A DNA stretch of 64,000 nucleotides, from NCBI RefSeq assembly GCF_000340215.1, contig NW_006921542.1:648267-712266 (forward strand). The letters run 5' to 3'. Shown here in pieces: positions 50,041 through 60,895 of this stretch. Source of the stretch: Pseudocercospora fijiensis CIRAD86. Lineage: Eukaryota > Ascomycota > Dothideomycetes > Mycosphaerellales > Mycosphaerellaceae. The notes beneath the pieces were generated by a model, which saw only the letters and a list, made by a program, of their open reading frames with translations, was not told the DNA's origin and did no database searches. Made by a program: the position numbers and the translations under genes. The number at the start of each line of letters is the position of its first letter. The first letter of the stretch is position 1.

Positions 50041-52714
50041 AGGATCCCTAGCGATAGCGGAACTCCCGAAGTCGCCGGGTTACTTACTACCCGATAAGTA
50101 TATATCTTTATACCTAGTAATAACGATTATAGTAGGATAGCCTAGCTAAATATCGATATCTATAGTACTATAGCCTACAACCCCTAGTCTATTAATAGAT
50201 ATCTAAGCCTAAATAGCTAAGTTTATATCGGTATCGCGCCCCCCTATAGCGGATTATACGCCTACGCTAATAGGCGTAGCTTTTCCTATAGAAGATTCTT
50301 CCGCTACGATCGCTCTCTAGTAGACTATACCTAGCTCTATCTATATATTAGATTTGCTACTAGATATCTTAGCGGGCGTAGCGACTACTATCGGGAGGTC
50401 CCCGATTAATCTAGACGCGCTAAATACTCGGAATACTATAATATTAGTTACAGAGTAGCCCTAAGTCTACTATATCGCTTAAACGACTAGCCTTAGTAGG
50501 GGAGACGTAGTATAATACGATTTTATCGAGTATCTCGAAGATTTCTTCCCCTATCGATAACGGGAAGGCTTACGTAAGGAAGCGCTCCTTCGGTACTATT
50601 AATAACCTTATACTATAGGTCTATTATATACGAGAACGCCCTTAATAGGAATTGTAGATTATACCTTACTTAGTAAAACTCCCTCTAAGAGACCTAGCTT
50701 ATACCTTTAGATATTACGATATCGTCGAAGCGAACTATACCCTTTCTCCGGAAGGGGATTTTAAGCGCGTTTGCCTCGATACTAGTACTAAAGCATCTAT
50801 AATAGACCGGAGGTAGCTAACTATATAACTAGGGTAAGACGATATTTAGTATCTTAAGCAACGTCTCGAATTCCGTAGTTTAGCTAGAAGTATATAGTAC
50901 GAGTAATAGATTAATTTATCGATATACTTTCCTATCTTCGCTAGGTATTCTTAGTTACCCGCTCTAGCCTATATTAAATAGCTAGTAAGGGTAATACTAA
51001 ACTTACCCTATAATATACTCCTCGGGATAGATATTATAACGCCCGTAGGATTTATTATCTATACGGGCGCTAGATATATCGAAATAATAGGAAACGACGG
51101 CGCGCTTATACCGATCGCCTATTCGCCGAAATCTAATCGTTTCCTACGCGCTAATATTAAGTCTATAGATAGACTAGGAGTACTACTATATATAGCCGTT
51201 ATAGCTAAGATAGAAATCGATAAAGCCGACGCCCTAAAGGACGTAAATAGGGACTTCCTTATCGCGCTAAATCTACTCGGCCTCCCTAATATAGCGGTAG
51301 TATATACCTATATAGCCGGACTAGAGATACTAGTAGTATAGGTCTATAACCTTAGCTACGATAACGACTTAATTATTTAGCGATATCGAAGTATAGGCGA
51401 ATTATAGGAACTATAGCTAGATAACTTTTACTAGATCGACGAGTTCGATACCGACCCTAGGTCGATAGAGTATAAGATTAGCGGTACGCCTCTTAGAGGA
51501 GACCTACGACTAATAAATAAGCTCTACTATATATCCGAATCGATAGACCTACGGTCCCTAGTAGTTTTTTAAAGCGACGCGGTAGGCTAGCTTTAGTTAA
51601 TTCCGCCTCTAGCTAAAGACTCCGCAAATTGCGATTAGGCTAGAGTAAGTCTAAAATTCTAGTAGATCCGTAAATCTTAACCTACTATCTATAGACTTAG
51701 CGAAAACGACGAGATAGACTTAATAGATCTAGACTACCCTTCCGATACTACGAAGATCTTAGTAGATACGGGAATAGCTACCGTTACGACCTTAGCTAGG
51801 GTAACGATCTATATAGCGAATCTAGATACCGCTATAGCCTTAGATATTAGGTCTATCGTAGAGAAATACCCCTAACTATAGATAGATTAGGGTACGACGA
51901 TCGATCTTCCTAAAGATAGATAGCTAGAGCTCCTACTTAAATTAGGTTAGAAGAACGAGAAATTTAGTAGTAAGGTCTACCGTATATCTAATAAGGATAA
52001 TATAGAGGTAAATAAGCAATTCGATAAGCTTTATACTTAAGGCAAAATAGCCTATAGTAAAAAGCTATTACCGCTAGTATAGCTAGTCTTTATAGTCTAG
52101 AGAACTCTTTTCCGCGACGATAGTACTACGTATAGAAAACCGCGCGTAGTTATCGATATCCGAGGCCTTAATAGTATATCCTAGAAGGATACCTACCCGC
52201 TACTACTCTAGGACGATATTATTATAAAATTATACGGCTATAAATACATTTCTATTATAGATATAAGATCTATATTCTACTAGTTTATAGTCGCGGAGAA
52301 GGATTACTAGAAATTTACCGTAAATACCGCGCGAGGATAGGAATATCTAAAAGTCGCTACTATAGATTACTATAATAGCGTATAGTGCGTATAAAGACTA
52401 CTCGACCGTATCCTACGGGAATTCGGCGATATAGCGAATAGGTATATTAAGGATATACTTCTCGGCTCGGTAGACCTAGAGTTCTATCGAGATTTGCTTA
52501 ATTACGTATTTAAAAAAATAGATAAGATACGGTTTAGTTTAAAACTAGGAAAGGCGTTTTTAGGATTCCCTTCTATAAAAATCCTAGATAGAGAAGTAGA
52601 CGGAAAAGGCTTCGTAATATAAGTAGATCGACTTATAGTACTATAGGAATTAGAAAAACCTACTAACGCCGAACAACTTAAGCAATATCTCGGACTAGTA
52701 GGCTACCTTAGGTC
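50040..52714 (+). pseudogene. pol: Ty3/Gypsy gag-pol: protease and reverse transcriptase, interrupted
   Basis: A different Gypsy family from the other two. The protease-like part (about 50760-51070) reads LDTSTKASIIDR and later LPYNILLGIDIITPVGF, as in retropepsins of large fungal Gypsy elements (DTG..SLID.. and AN.LIG.DIIGPEGF). Reverse transcriptase runs 51900-52714: RVVIDIRGLNSI (about 52146), KYISIIDIRSIFY (52231-52275), KFTVNTARG, then the YxDD region near 52443 which reads YIKDI, one catalytic Asp missing without a RIP explanation, and finally KQYLGLVGYLR at 52680-52712. The frame breaks where a hAT-type element begins, and continues on the minus strand at 63429-62227 after an inversion. 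Confidence 0.8.
52707..52714. repeat. 8-bp target duplication of the hAT element, left copy (cttaggtc)
   Basis: Its partner is not at the right end of the same copy (62227-62234 is gtcgtcgg) but, inverted, at 63422-63429 next to the second copy. Eight bases is the hAT superfamily duplication length. Confidence 0.75.
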
Positions 52715-53340
52715 TAGACCCCGTAGTGGTTCGGTTTCCGAACTACTAAACGTATATAGTTTGGTTTCTTAGCGGCGAACTAGCTCCCTAGTTCCGGTTT
52801 GGTTTTTTCGAACTATATAGATTCCTAGTTTAAACTAGAGACTATATTAGTTTTACTATAAGGACACTCTTATTCGACTGCCGGCTACGATTGCCGGCTA
52901 TAATAGCAACTCTACTACATTTACTACGCTCTTTTGCTACTACTAGGGCGTAGTTACCGTTGCTAGGGCGTAGTTTTGCTATAAGGACACTCTTATTCGA
53001 CTACCGGCTACGATTGCCGGCTATAACAGTTACTAGGTTGTATTTACTACGCTCTATTACCGTCACTAGGGCGCAGTTGCCGTTGCTAGGGCGTAGTTGC
53101 CGTTGCTAGGGCGTAGTTACTATTACCGGGGCGTAGTTGCCGTAGTTGCGAAAGCTTACCTATATAACGTTACGTAGGCGGCAATAATTAGGGCTTTACG
53201 ATATTCTTATACTTTTAACTTCTTCCTCTATGCCTATACCGATAATAACTACTATACGCTACGCCCCCGCCCCTTTCTCTTATAATAGTAAGAGAGAAGC
53301 GCGCCGCGCGCTAAATAGAAGATAGAACTAAAGACCGCGA
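52715..53340. repeat. Left subterminal repeat region of the hAT element
   Basis: Contains the terminal repeat, a duplicated 123-bp unit (starting 52856 and 52979, each with a pair of ccggct motifs 13 bp apart), and several copies of a 20-bp unit around gggcgtagttgccgttgcta (52945-53150). Subterminal repeats are typical transposase-binding regions in hAT elements. Confidence 0.7.
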
Positions 53341-54720
53341 GTTTATTTTGCCTAAGCGTCTAACTAAAAAGCGTAAGACTAAAGAGGAGTACTCTACGAA
53401 GAAGAATTCCGTACGAGACCGCGAAAGAAAGGAGAAGATAGATAAGGATAAAAGAGCTAAGGATAAGAGAAGAAAGGCGCGGAATAAGGTATTCTATCGA
53501 TAGCTAGCGCCTATAGAAAAAAGTGAAGGTTAGAATAAGAAGACAACCTAAGAGAAGGCTAAGAGGAGGAAAGAATTACAGCTAGTTTTCGAGCGTAAAG
53601 TTCTAGCAGTATAAGTTAATCTAGCTAGCGGCCGTAGCTAGTAGCTATAGCCGGTAGCTATAGCCGGTAGCTATAGCCGGCAGCTATAGCCGGCAGCTAT
53701 AGCCGGTATATTTTTCTTTAATACGTTAACTAATAGCATTTAGACCTATAGCCGCTACCTCTATCGATACGACCGATAGTAACGGAGATGTTTAGATAGC
53801 TAAGAACAACAATACTAGAGTTTAGGATACTCCGATAGAGCTTAATACTACGAATAAAGGAACTGGAAAAAGCGAGGAGATACTATACGTCGATCTAGTA
53901 ATAGGTATAGTCTTAGGGCCTAACGCTATAGACGATAAGCGCTAGGAGTAGATCGAGCATAGTTAAAGAGACGAGATACTAGTAAAGGGCTAAGGCATAA
54001 GTCCTATTAATCTAGAAAATTATAGTTAAAGCTACTACGAAAAGCTAGCAAGGATTAGAATCGAGACTAGTCGTCTTTATATCCTCGATATAGAGTAGAA
54101 GTTTCTTTATTAGTATTAGAGCGAAGCCTTTACGTCTATAAAGGTAAAGTAGCTTACGATTAATGCGATCGGGGCTAGGTATCTAGGGACGGTAGAAGTG
54201 TTACTATAGGAGGAAGGGATATAGGTAATTATTCTATACTCGGTATATATAGCCGGCGTTCGTAGCCGGCAGATACTAATAGTTAAATAGAAAGCGTTTC
54301 TCGAAGGTAGAGTACTACTACTATATAAAATCTTTACTAAGGCAGAGAGGGCTTGTATCCGGAATCTAAGCTACTAGTAGGATAGGTTAGCGTTAGAATT
54401 CTCTAAATCTCTATATAAGCCTCCGAAGGATTACCTATTTTAGCGATACGGCTTTATCTCGACTACTCCGTAAGTACCCGAAGAAGCTCGAGCGCTCTTT
54501 AAGGTCTTTACTAAGAAGCGGAAGGAGTTCGAGGATTAGGATTAGTTAATAGAGCTATTAGTTAGTCTTAGGTTTCGTAGTTAGACTCGGCCTAAGCATT
54601 TGCTTATCGAGTGTCTTATACCGAAAGAGGATAGATTAAGACTAAAAACGAGCTTAGATTCGTTAGGTATAGTAGCTCGGTTCCGTTAGTAGGAGAGAGC
54701 CGCCGTATAGAAGGCAAAAT
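53340..54720 (+). pseudogene. Unknown basic ORF of the hAT element, with introns
   Basis: The first part (53345-53610) is extremely Lys/Arg/Glu-rich (helical, nuclear-localisation-like). After a predicted intron (GT at 53609 or nearby, actaata branch and tttag before 53732) the frame continues through 54720 with a second predicted intron at 54225-54290 (gtaatt ... actaat ... aatag). Both introns contain AGCCGG arrays. Not recognised. A purine-rich low-complexity stretch with repeated gtagctagg units (54720-54850) follows. Confidence 0.45.
53641..53708 (+). repeat. AGCCGG array, 13-bp period (5 units)
   Basis: agccgg starts at 53649, 53662, 53675, 53688 and 53701, every 13 bp. It lies inside a predicted intron of the unknown basic ORF. 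Confidence 0.85.
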
Positions 54721-55619
54721 TTAGGTAGTTAGGGTAGCTAGGAAAGAAATTCTAGTAGTTAGGCTAGCTAGGGTAGCTAGGAAAAAAAATCTAGTAGTTA
54801 GGTAGCTAGGAAACAAAAAAAAAGGTAGCTAGCTATTTACTACCTAGCTATTCCTAACGATACGATACTATAAAAGAAAGGGTATTTCCCTATAGCTACT
54901 AGTATATATCTACTACTCCTAAGTCCTTACCTTACCGTACGAAACCTTAAAATATACCGACCGACATTGTATATATACTAGGCGCTACACTAGGAAGGGT
55001 AATAACGAGACGACAGTCGAAATAGTCTAGTATACGAGCGAGATTGCGATAACGTCGAGAGGAGGTCGTATACTTACCTTCGAGCCTATTAAGTCTTAGA
55101 CGACGATTAGGGCTAGATTTATCCTCTCCGAATCCTAGTAGTAGGAATTCATTATAGGGTACTACTACCCAGTCCTTACCTTTACGGAGTCTAAGTAGAA
55201 GGTTGTTCGGAGATATAAGAATATCGAGTATTAACCCGGAAATCTTCGAAAAGGCTAGCTAGGCGTATCTTTAGAAACCCGAGTATATAGAGCAGTTTAA
55301 TTAATAGGTCTATAAGATATAGTTCCCTTTATACTTACGTTTAAAGGAGTGTAAACTCCGGAAGTGCTCGATCCGATAGGGGAGTAAGGAGCGAATAGAC
55401 ACATTCTAGAAGTTCTTTATAGAGGGGATATTATACCGTTATACGACTTCTCGACTTAAAGGTTAACTAGTAATTGTCTACAACTTCTACGGTTTAATCT
55501 TAAAATACCCGAAACTAGGGGATAGGAACTTATCGCCTACGAACTGTCTCTATTCTAAACGGTATCGGGAATCTTAAGGAGAGAGGAGAGTTAATATAGA
55601 TATAGCGTTCTAGAAAGAG

Positions 55620-55724
55620 GTACGTCTTCTAAAATACCGGCTATAGCTGCCGACTATAGCTGCCGGCTATAGCTACCGGCTACAGATTCCGGCTATAGAT
55701 TCCGGCTACTTTAATTAACCGTAG
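55620..55724 (+). other. Predicted intron with six-unit CCGGCT array
   Basis: Donor gtacgt at 55620, acceptor gtag at 55724 after a ttaac branch-like site. Inside, ccggct or its variants occur at 55637, 55650 (mutated), 55663, 55676, 55689 and 55702, every 13 bp, in the opposite orientation to the array at 53641. Confidence 0.6.
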
Positions 55725-56679
55725 AGGTCTAGCTAATTATTATAGGCTACGCTTAAGGAAGCTCTAGGATTAAAGGCTACCGATTTCTCCCCCGAAGACT
55801 TTAAGCAACTAGCAAACGAAATACTAGCTATAAACGGTCTTCCGGAAGACTTCTACGAAAGGGAGTCTATATAGAAGACATACCTATATCTTACAAACTA
55901 CCCTCCCCTATTTCTCGGCGCGACAACCTAGCGTATTATGTTCGAAAAGAACAAAGAGGCTACGTTAGACGACATTCGGGAGATCCTCCGTAATACTCGC
56001 CGAGTAGCTATTACTATCGATAGCTAGTTAAGCCGGACTATAAGAGCCTCCTTCCTCTCGATTATACTATACTTTATTAATTCGGATTAGAAACTCTAGG
56101 AACTTATAATCGGATTCCCTAAAATTCTAGGTTCCTATACTAGTAAGGATATAGCGAAGCTTGTCTATACGGCAATAGATAGGGTTAGCGTAATAACGAA
56201 ACTAATCTCGATTACTACGGACAACGCTAGTAATAATCGAACATTATATAAGGCGTTATATATACAATTTACTCGTATATATCTTTGAAATCACTAATTG
56301 TATCGATAGGGTCGAGTACGTAGAGGAGATTACAAGGTCTATAATCTAGCTTAATCTTCCGAATATTAAGCTCGCTACGATTCCGGATACATACGATAAT
56401 ACGTACGATAATAACGATAAAGAGGAGCCTAGTAATAGCCTTCGCCCTATTAAATCGGAGCCGACGTCGTTACTAGTTATATCCCTATAGAAGTTTCCCT
56501 ACCTCGCTTATATAGTTTAAATCGCGATCCGAGCCCTCTTTAAGACGCTTAAAATTGTACTATTAAACGACGACTAATAGAAGATCCTAGATAAGGATAA
56601 AGTAAAGTCGAAAGTCGAGAAACTCGTTATAGCAATAAGACGGGATAAGGTAGAGAGCCTCGCTCTCGTTTTATATAAA

Positions 56680-56748
56680 GTATAACTTTTGTCCGTAGCC
56701 GGTACCTATAGCCGGCAACCTAGTATAGTTCTAACTCTTTTTCTCTAG
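56680..56748 (+). other. Predicted intron with AGCCGG pair
   Basis: Donor gtataa at 56680, branch ctaac and acceptor ctctag at 56748. agccgg at 56697 and 56710, 13 bp apart. Confidence 0.55.
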
Positions 56749-58099
56749 CTTCGTCGTCTAGCAATATATACGAACTCGAGCTTATAGAGATATAACCGAT
56801 TCGAGGCTATTTAAAAGAACCTAATCGAGCGCCCTAAAACCGATACCTAGAATATCGTATAGAATAAGCGATAGTAAAAGCGGCCTCCTTAGCGCCTACT
56901 CCGTTTTACCTAAGACGTTAAGACCTAGTTCGATTCGACTTTCTATATAGTTACGAGGGGATATACTTTATATACCGCTCTCGAGATCTATTAGAGTTCC
57001 GAGGGTATTAAGTTGCTCGGCCTTACCGCCGCCGAATAGCGCTAAGTAGAGTATCTCGTCGATATTAGTAAGTATTACGCGAAGGTTACTACTACGATTA
57101 GAAGAACCCGAGGACCGACGATCTACCTTATCTTTACGTACTATAACTAGCTCTTTAATAAGCTCGAGGAAACCGTAGCTAAGCTAGCTAAGAAGAGCGT
57201 TCCCTAGAAAGTAGCTATAACGAAAGCTATAGACACCTCCTATACTAAGTTGTATAAATATTGTAGTACTACCTTTAAGTCGTTTAGGGATATCTATAGC
57301 GTTACGTACTTACTTAACCCGGTAGAAAAGGATATATACTAGCAGAAGCCGGAATAGAAGGCAGACGAGGTATAGCCGAAGTATTACTAGACTATTCTAG
57401 AAAAGATATTCTACGAGCGTCGGAAAGAAACTAGTCTCAATATAGCTCCTATAGGGAAAAAGAAGGTTTAGAAGGCTCCGATATTATATCTATTTCGTAG
57501 GTAGGAAGTAGAGGTAGAAAAGGAAGTAACTACTAAAGTAAATAAAGAAGAGTTCGATCTCTATCGGCGCGCGAATAAGTATAAACCCGTAGGCTCGGAA
57601 AGAGGGCTAATAATCTCTAGATCTTACCGGTCTTCTAGACGAATTCGGAGACGATATTCTCGCTATATAGTAGCGGTTAGAGCCTAAGTTTCTAACGATA
57701 GCGTCGGTCGCTCGGGACGTCCTCGCTATCCCGAGCGTAGATATAGGCTATAAAAGGTCTTTTAATATCGCTCGTTACTAAGGCCGCTTTAATCGAATAT
57801 ACTCGCCTACTACCTTCGAATCTATTATAGTATTCCGATACTATCTCCTCTACTAGAGTCGCTAAGGTAGGTTACTAAAGATTATACTAAAGGAGTTAAT
57901 CGAGGAATTAGAAAACCTTAAGATCGAAGAAACCTAGGAGCGCGATAAGAATACGAAATTTAGTCTAAGCGAAACCCTAATTAGTAATAACGAAGAGGAG
58001 GAGGGCGGAAGTAGAAGGCGATACCGGGTCGAGAAGCGGAAACGTATATAGGCTTAGAGTAGCTTTAAGGAGACGAAGCGTTTACGTATAAGGTAATAT

Positions 58100-58380
58100 A
58101 GCCGGCGTATATAGCCGGTATATATTCGAAATATGTTTCGAATTTCTAGGACCTAAACAGACTAGTTGCTATAGTAACCGACCCCGCTTACCTACGGACT
58201 ATTTCTAATTCTCTATTCGCTCTTCCTCTCCTTCTTCCTTTTCCCTATATTCTTAAAGACAAATATACCTTAAGGATTCGGCTCTTCGGGCCTTCCTAAG
58301 CTAGCTACTTCCCCTTCCTTAAGCTACTATCCTTTATACGAATCTAACGATAACCTACTAAGGCGGTTTAATAGAAGACT
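58100..58380 (+). promoter_or_regulatory. Intergenic region with AGCCGG pair and CT-rich promoter-like tract
   Basis: Separates the transposase from the first H3-like gene. agccgg at 58100 and 58113. A strongly CT-rich tract (58205-58260) resembles fungal promoters. Confidence 0.4.
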
Positions 58381-59060
58381 ATTTATTCTAGAAGGTAAGA
58401 AGTATTAATATCTCCTTACGATTATATACTTATTAATTTTCTAGGTCCTACCGATATACCCTCGTCGCCTAAACGCGTAGATAAATATCTTTAGAGGCTA
58501 AAGGGTAAGGGTAAAGCAAGCTAAGTATAGGGAGACCGTAGCGAGAACGAGATATCGGAAGAGTAAGACTCTCTATAGTATATACGAAGGAAGGGGGTTC
58601 CTCGCAAAATAGTACCGAAAAATAAGAAGGCTTTAGGTAGATAGGAGGAGGCTAAAAAGAGTAGGTAGACGAAGGCTATCGCGAAGAAAAGTTATCTTTC
58701 TATTAAAAAAAAGGGAATAAGGTAGGACTCGACGATAAAGAAGCGGCGCTTTAAACTAGGTACTATTACCCTTCGCTAGATCCGGCTTTTCTAAGATAAA
58801 AGAGGGACCGAGCTTTTAATCCCTAAGACTCCCTTTTAGCGACTCGTCCGAGAAATTACATTATATTTTCGGTCTAGTATACGATTTACGGCTAAGGCGA
58901 TTAGTACTCTTTAGGAAGCTATAGAGGCATTTCTCGTAACCGAGCTTAAGCTTTTAAACCTCCTTACTATCTATACGAAGCGGGTTACTCTTTAAAATAA
59001 AGATATACAGCTTTTAGCTAAAATTCGGCGTCGGTTTATAGCGGATTAGTTAGAAATTGT
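58380..59060 (+). pseudogene. Divergent histone H3-fold protein with long basic tail (cenH3-like)
   Basis: Frame starting codon at 58741 reads KRRFKLGTITLR-IRLF, then LLIPKTPF-RLVREI, RFTAKAISTL-EAIEAFLV, and KRVTL-NKDIQLLAKIRRRF to 59040. This is the complete H3 core: alpha-N, helix 1, helix 2, loop and helix 3, without insertion or deletion against the family. Five in-frame stops all sit where RIP of a Gln codon explains them, including the conserved Gln of F-Q-R and L-Q-E. The tail upstream is at least 80 residues, Lys-rich, unlike the conserved 40-residue tail of canonical H3; LLIP and long tails occur in centromeric H3. RFTAKA and the absent GLFEDTN loop show strong divergence. No introns in the core. 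Start codon not determinable. Confidence 0.85.
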
Positions 59061-59185
59061 ATTTAGTCGTTAGATTAACCTAGGAGGAGGCCTATTTTCG
59101 TATCCTTTTACCGGCTATAGATACCGGCTATATTTCTAATTTTATCTCCGCGCCGTCCCTAAATCTAAGGTACGAAGTAGAAACC
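59061..59185 (+). other. Intergenic spacer with CCGGCT pair
   Basis: ccggct at 59111 and 59124, 13 bp apart, between the first H3-like gene and the next ORF. May also belong to an intron of the next ORF. Confidence 0.5.
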
Positions 59186-59790
59186 TAGCGCTCTATTCTT
59201 ACCCGGCTATTATAGAGACGAGCTATATTTAGATTAGTTTCTTCGTATATCGCGACCTAGCGGATAGTAAGCGAAAGGGCGATAGAACGTTTATAATACG
59301 TCTCTATTTAGACCTAAAATATAAAGGTCCTAAGGAGCCCTAGTATCCTAACTATAAGGAGATTCTTTAGTATTAGCACTTTAATCCTCTATACTACGAG
59401 GTAGATAGTAAGCCTACGAAAGAGAAACTTTAACGAGAAATTCTCTATAATACGTAGCGCTATTATATAGCTACAGATGCGTACTAAGTCCGGCAACTCG
59501 AAGAAGAATTAAGACAGCGACCGAGTAGGAGAATAATAGTATATTAGTAGAGTCGAGGTCTTATAAGCGAAGTACGAGATAATATAGACTCTTAGTCGTA
59601 TAGAGTAACGTACTATATAAATAACTAGGCGTACTACTCTTATTTACTTACGACCTATATCCTAGGATACTCTTCTCGTACTTTTTATACTCTTTTCTAA
59701 TACCTTACCGATAAGCGCTCCGCGATAACCGAGTAAATATAAGCTATAGGGTTTCCGCTCGGTACCTTAGCCTCCGAGATAGGCCGGAGT
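59186..59790 (+). pseudogene. Unknown ORF between the two H3-like genes
   Basis: A continuous frame of about 195 codons with RIP stops: a start with YI-ISFFVYRDLADSKRKGD, a segment KYKGPKEP, a charged helix (QLEEELRQRPSRRIIVY), and a Tyr/His/Ser-rich end (LLTTYILGYSSRTFYTLF). The first part vaguely recalls DUF3435-type tyrosine recombinases, but the catalytic residues were not found and I do not make that call. Confidence 0.5.
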
Positions 59791-60340
59791 TAAATTGAGA
59801 GCGATAGCCGGTACTCGTAGCCGGTATATAGAGACGGTAGTAGGCCTTTTCCTACTAAATAACTAGCTTGTTTAGTATAGCCTACCTAATATTTCTTATA
59901 TTTACTAGCAATAGGCCTAGGTTACTTATAAGATTACTGTAGCTAGTAAAGGTATTACTAAAGAATATCTATACTATAGTAGGATACTATTATTACGCCG
60001 GCTATTTATTAAAAGGAGGCTTTCGCCTATTAGTATACCGGCTATATAAACCGGCTATATTTTAAAGTTTGCCGTACCTGCCTTTTTTAGCCGTACCTGC
60101 CTTCTTTCCTTACTCTAACGTTACTATAATATAGGCTTGCGCGACGCTTACTCTATTGCCTAGCGATACCGCGATACTACCTCTCTCGCTATATTTAACC
60201 TTCGTATCGATACCTATACCTCTACGCTCTGTATCTGCTACCTCCGTAATACCCTCGCTCCGCGCGCGCCTTCGTATACCTTCGTAACGTACTTTTTTCC
60301 TTAATTCGACGACTTTTATAATACCGAGTCTACTTAACTG
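59791..60340 (+). promoter_or_regulatory. Upstream region of the second H3 gene with AGCCGG/CCGGCT pairs
   Basis: agccgg at 59806 and 59819; ccggct at 59998, 60038 and 60051. A long CT-rich tract follows (60070-60330), as expected for a fungal promoter and 5' UTR. Confidence 0.45.
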
Positions 60341-60585
60341 AGTTACGACGCCTCGTAAGAAGGGACCTGCTACTTCTACGGGTCGTAATAAGACCGGAAA
60401 TAGTAGAACGAGTATAGTATATTAACGCAAGAGGGCTGCTACTACTACCGCTAGCTCCGGTACTAGAAAGGGCGTCGCGAGTAAGGCTCCGCGTAAGACA
60501 ACGGCGGGCAAGGCTCTACGCAAGACGACAACTAGCGCTTCTACTACTAGTAGCAATCGTACGAAGCGTCGATAGCGCCTAGGAA

Positions 60586-60664
60586 GTAAGTCCTATTTAT
60601 AGCCGGTAGCGTAGCCGGTAGCGTAGCCGGTATTCTTACTATCTTTTTACTAATCCTTCTTTAG
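60586..60664 (+). other. Intron 1 of the second H3 gene, with three-unit AGCCGG array
   Basis: Donor gtaagt, branch actaat, acceptor tttag. Removing it joins GGA A to CC GTA and restores the conserved G-T-V of H3. agccgg at 60601, 60613 and 60625, a 12-bp period. Confidence 0.8.
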
Positions 60665-60847
60665 CCGTAGCCCTCCGTAAGATTCGGAAGTATTAGAAGA
60701 GTTCTAAGCTCCTAATCCGTAAAGCTCCTTTCTAACGACTTATTCGCGAAATTTCCTAGGATTATAGAACGGACCTTCGCTTCTAAGCCTCCGCGATAGG
60801 CGCCCTTTAAGAGGCTATAGAAGCCTACCTAGCTCGTATCTTCGAAT

Positions 60848-60895
60848 ATATATTTCTCTTCTACCTCTTTTCGGACTATACTAATACTATTTTAG
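60848..60895 (+). other. Intron 2 of the second H3 gene, donor destroyed by RIP
   Basis: Acceptor attttag with actaata branch. The donor now reads at instead of gt; the preceding base is T, so a TpG to TpA change would turn GT into AT. Excision here gives FESVNLIAI, the same length as the canonical FEDTNLCAI. Confidence 0.6.

Larger units (their letters stand above)
54840..58095 (+). pseudogene. hAT transposase relic
   Basis: The DNA-cutting enzyme of the element. The catalytic region reads RASFLSIILYFINSD then LIIGFPKILGSYTS, and ITTDNASNN at 56209-56238, the classic hAT signature around the second Asp. A LAYIVQIAIRALFKTL segment (about 56510-56555) matches the hAT CxxH-type helix (CLAHI in relatives). 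DVKT-FDST (56925-56950) matches DVKTRWNST. The C-terminal dimerisation domain (57680-57830) reads LTIASVARDVLAIPSVDIGYKR then SFNIAR, as in fungal hATs (AxDxLSIPAS......R.FS.AR). Predicted introns: 55620-55724 and 56680-56748, each with an AGCCGG array. Frame breaks near 56280. All stops are RIP type. Confidence 0.85.

Noticed and set aside
53641..53708. CRISPR-like array of short repeats
   Set aside because: The unit is 13 bp with no spacers, in a fungal transposon intron.
59186..59790. DUF3435/Starship captain tyrosine recombinase
   Set aside because: Only a vague similarity in a short segment; the R..H-x-x-R..Y catalytic residues could not be found and the position in the element is wrong for a captain gene.
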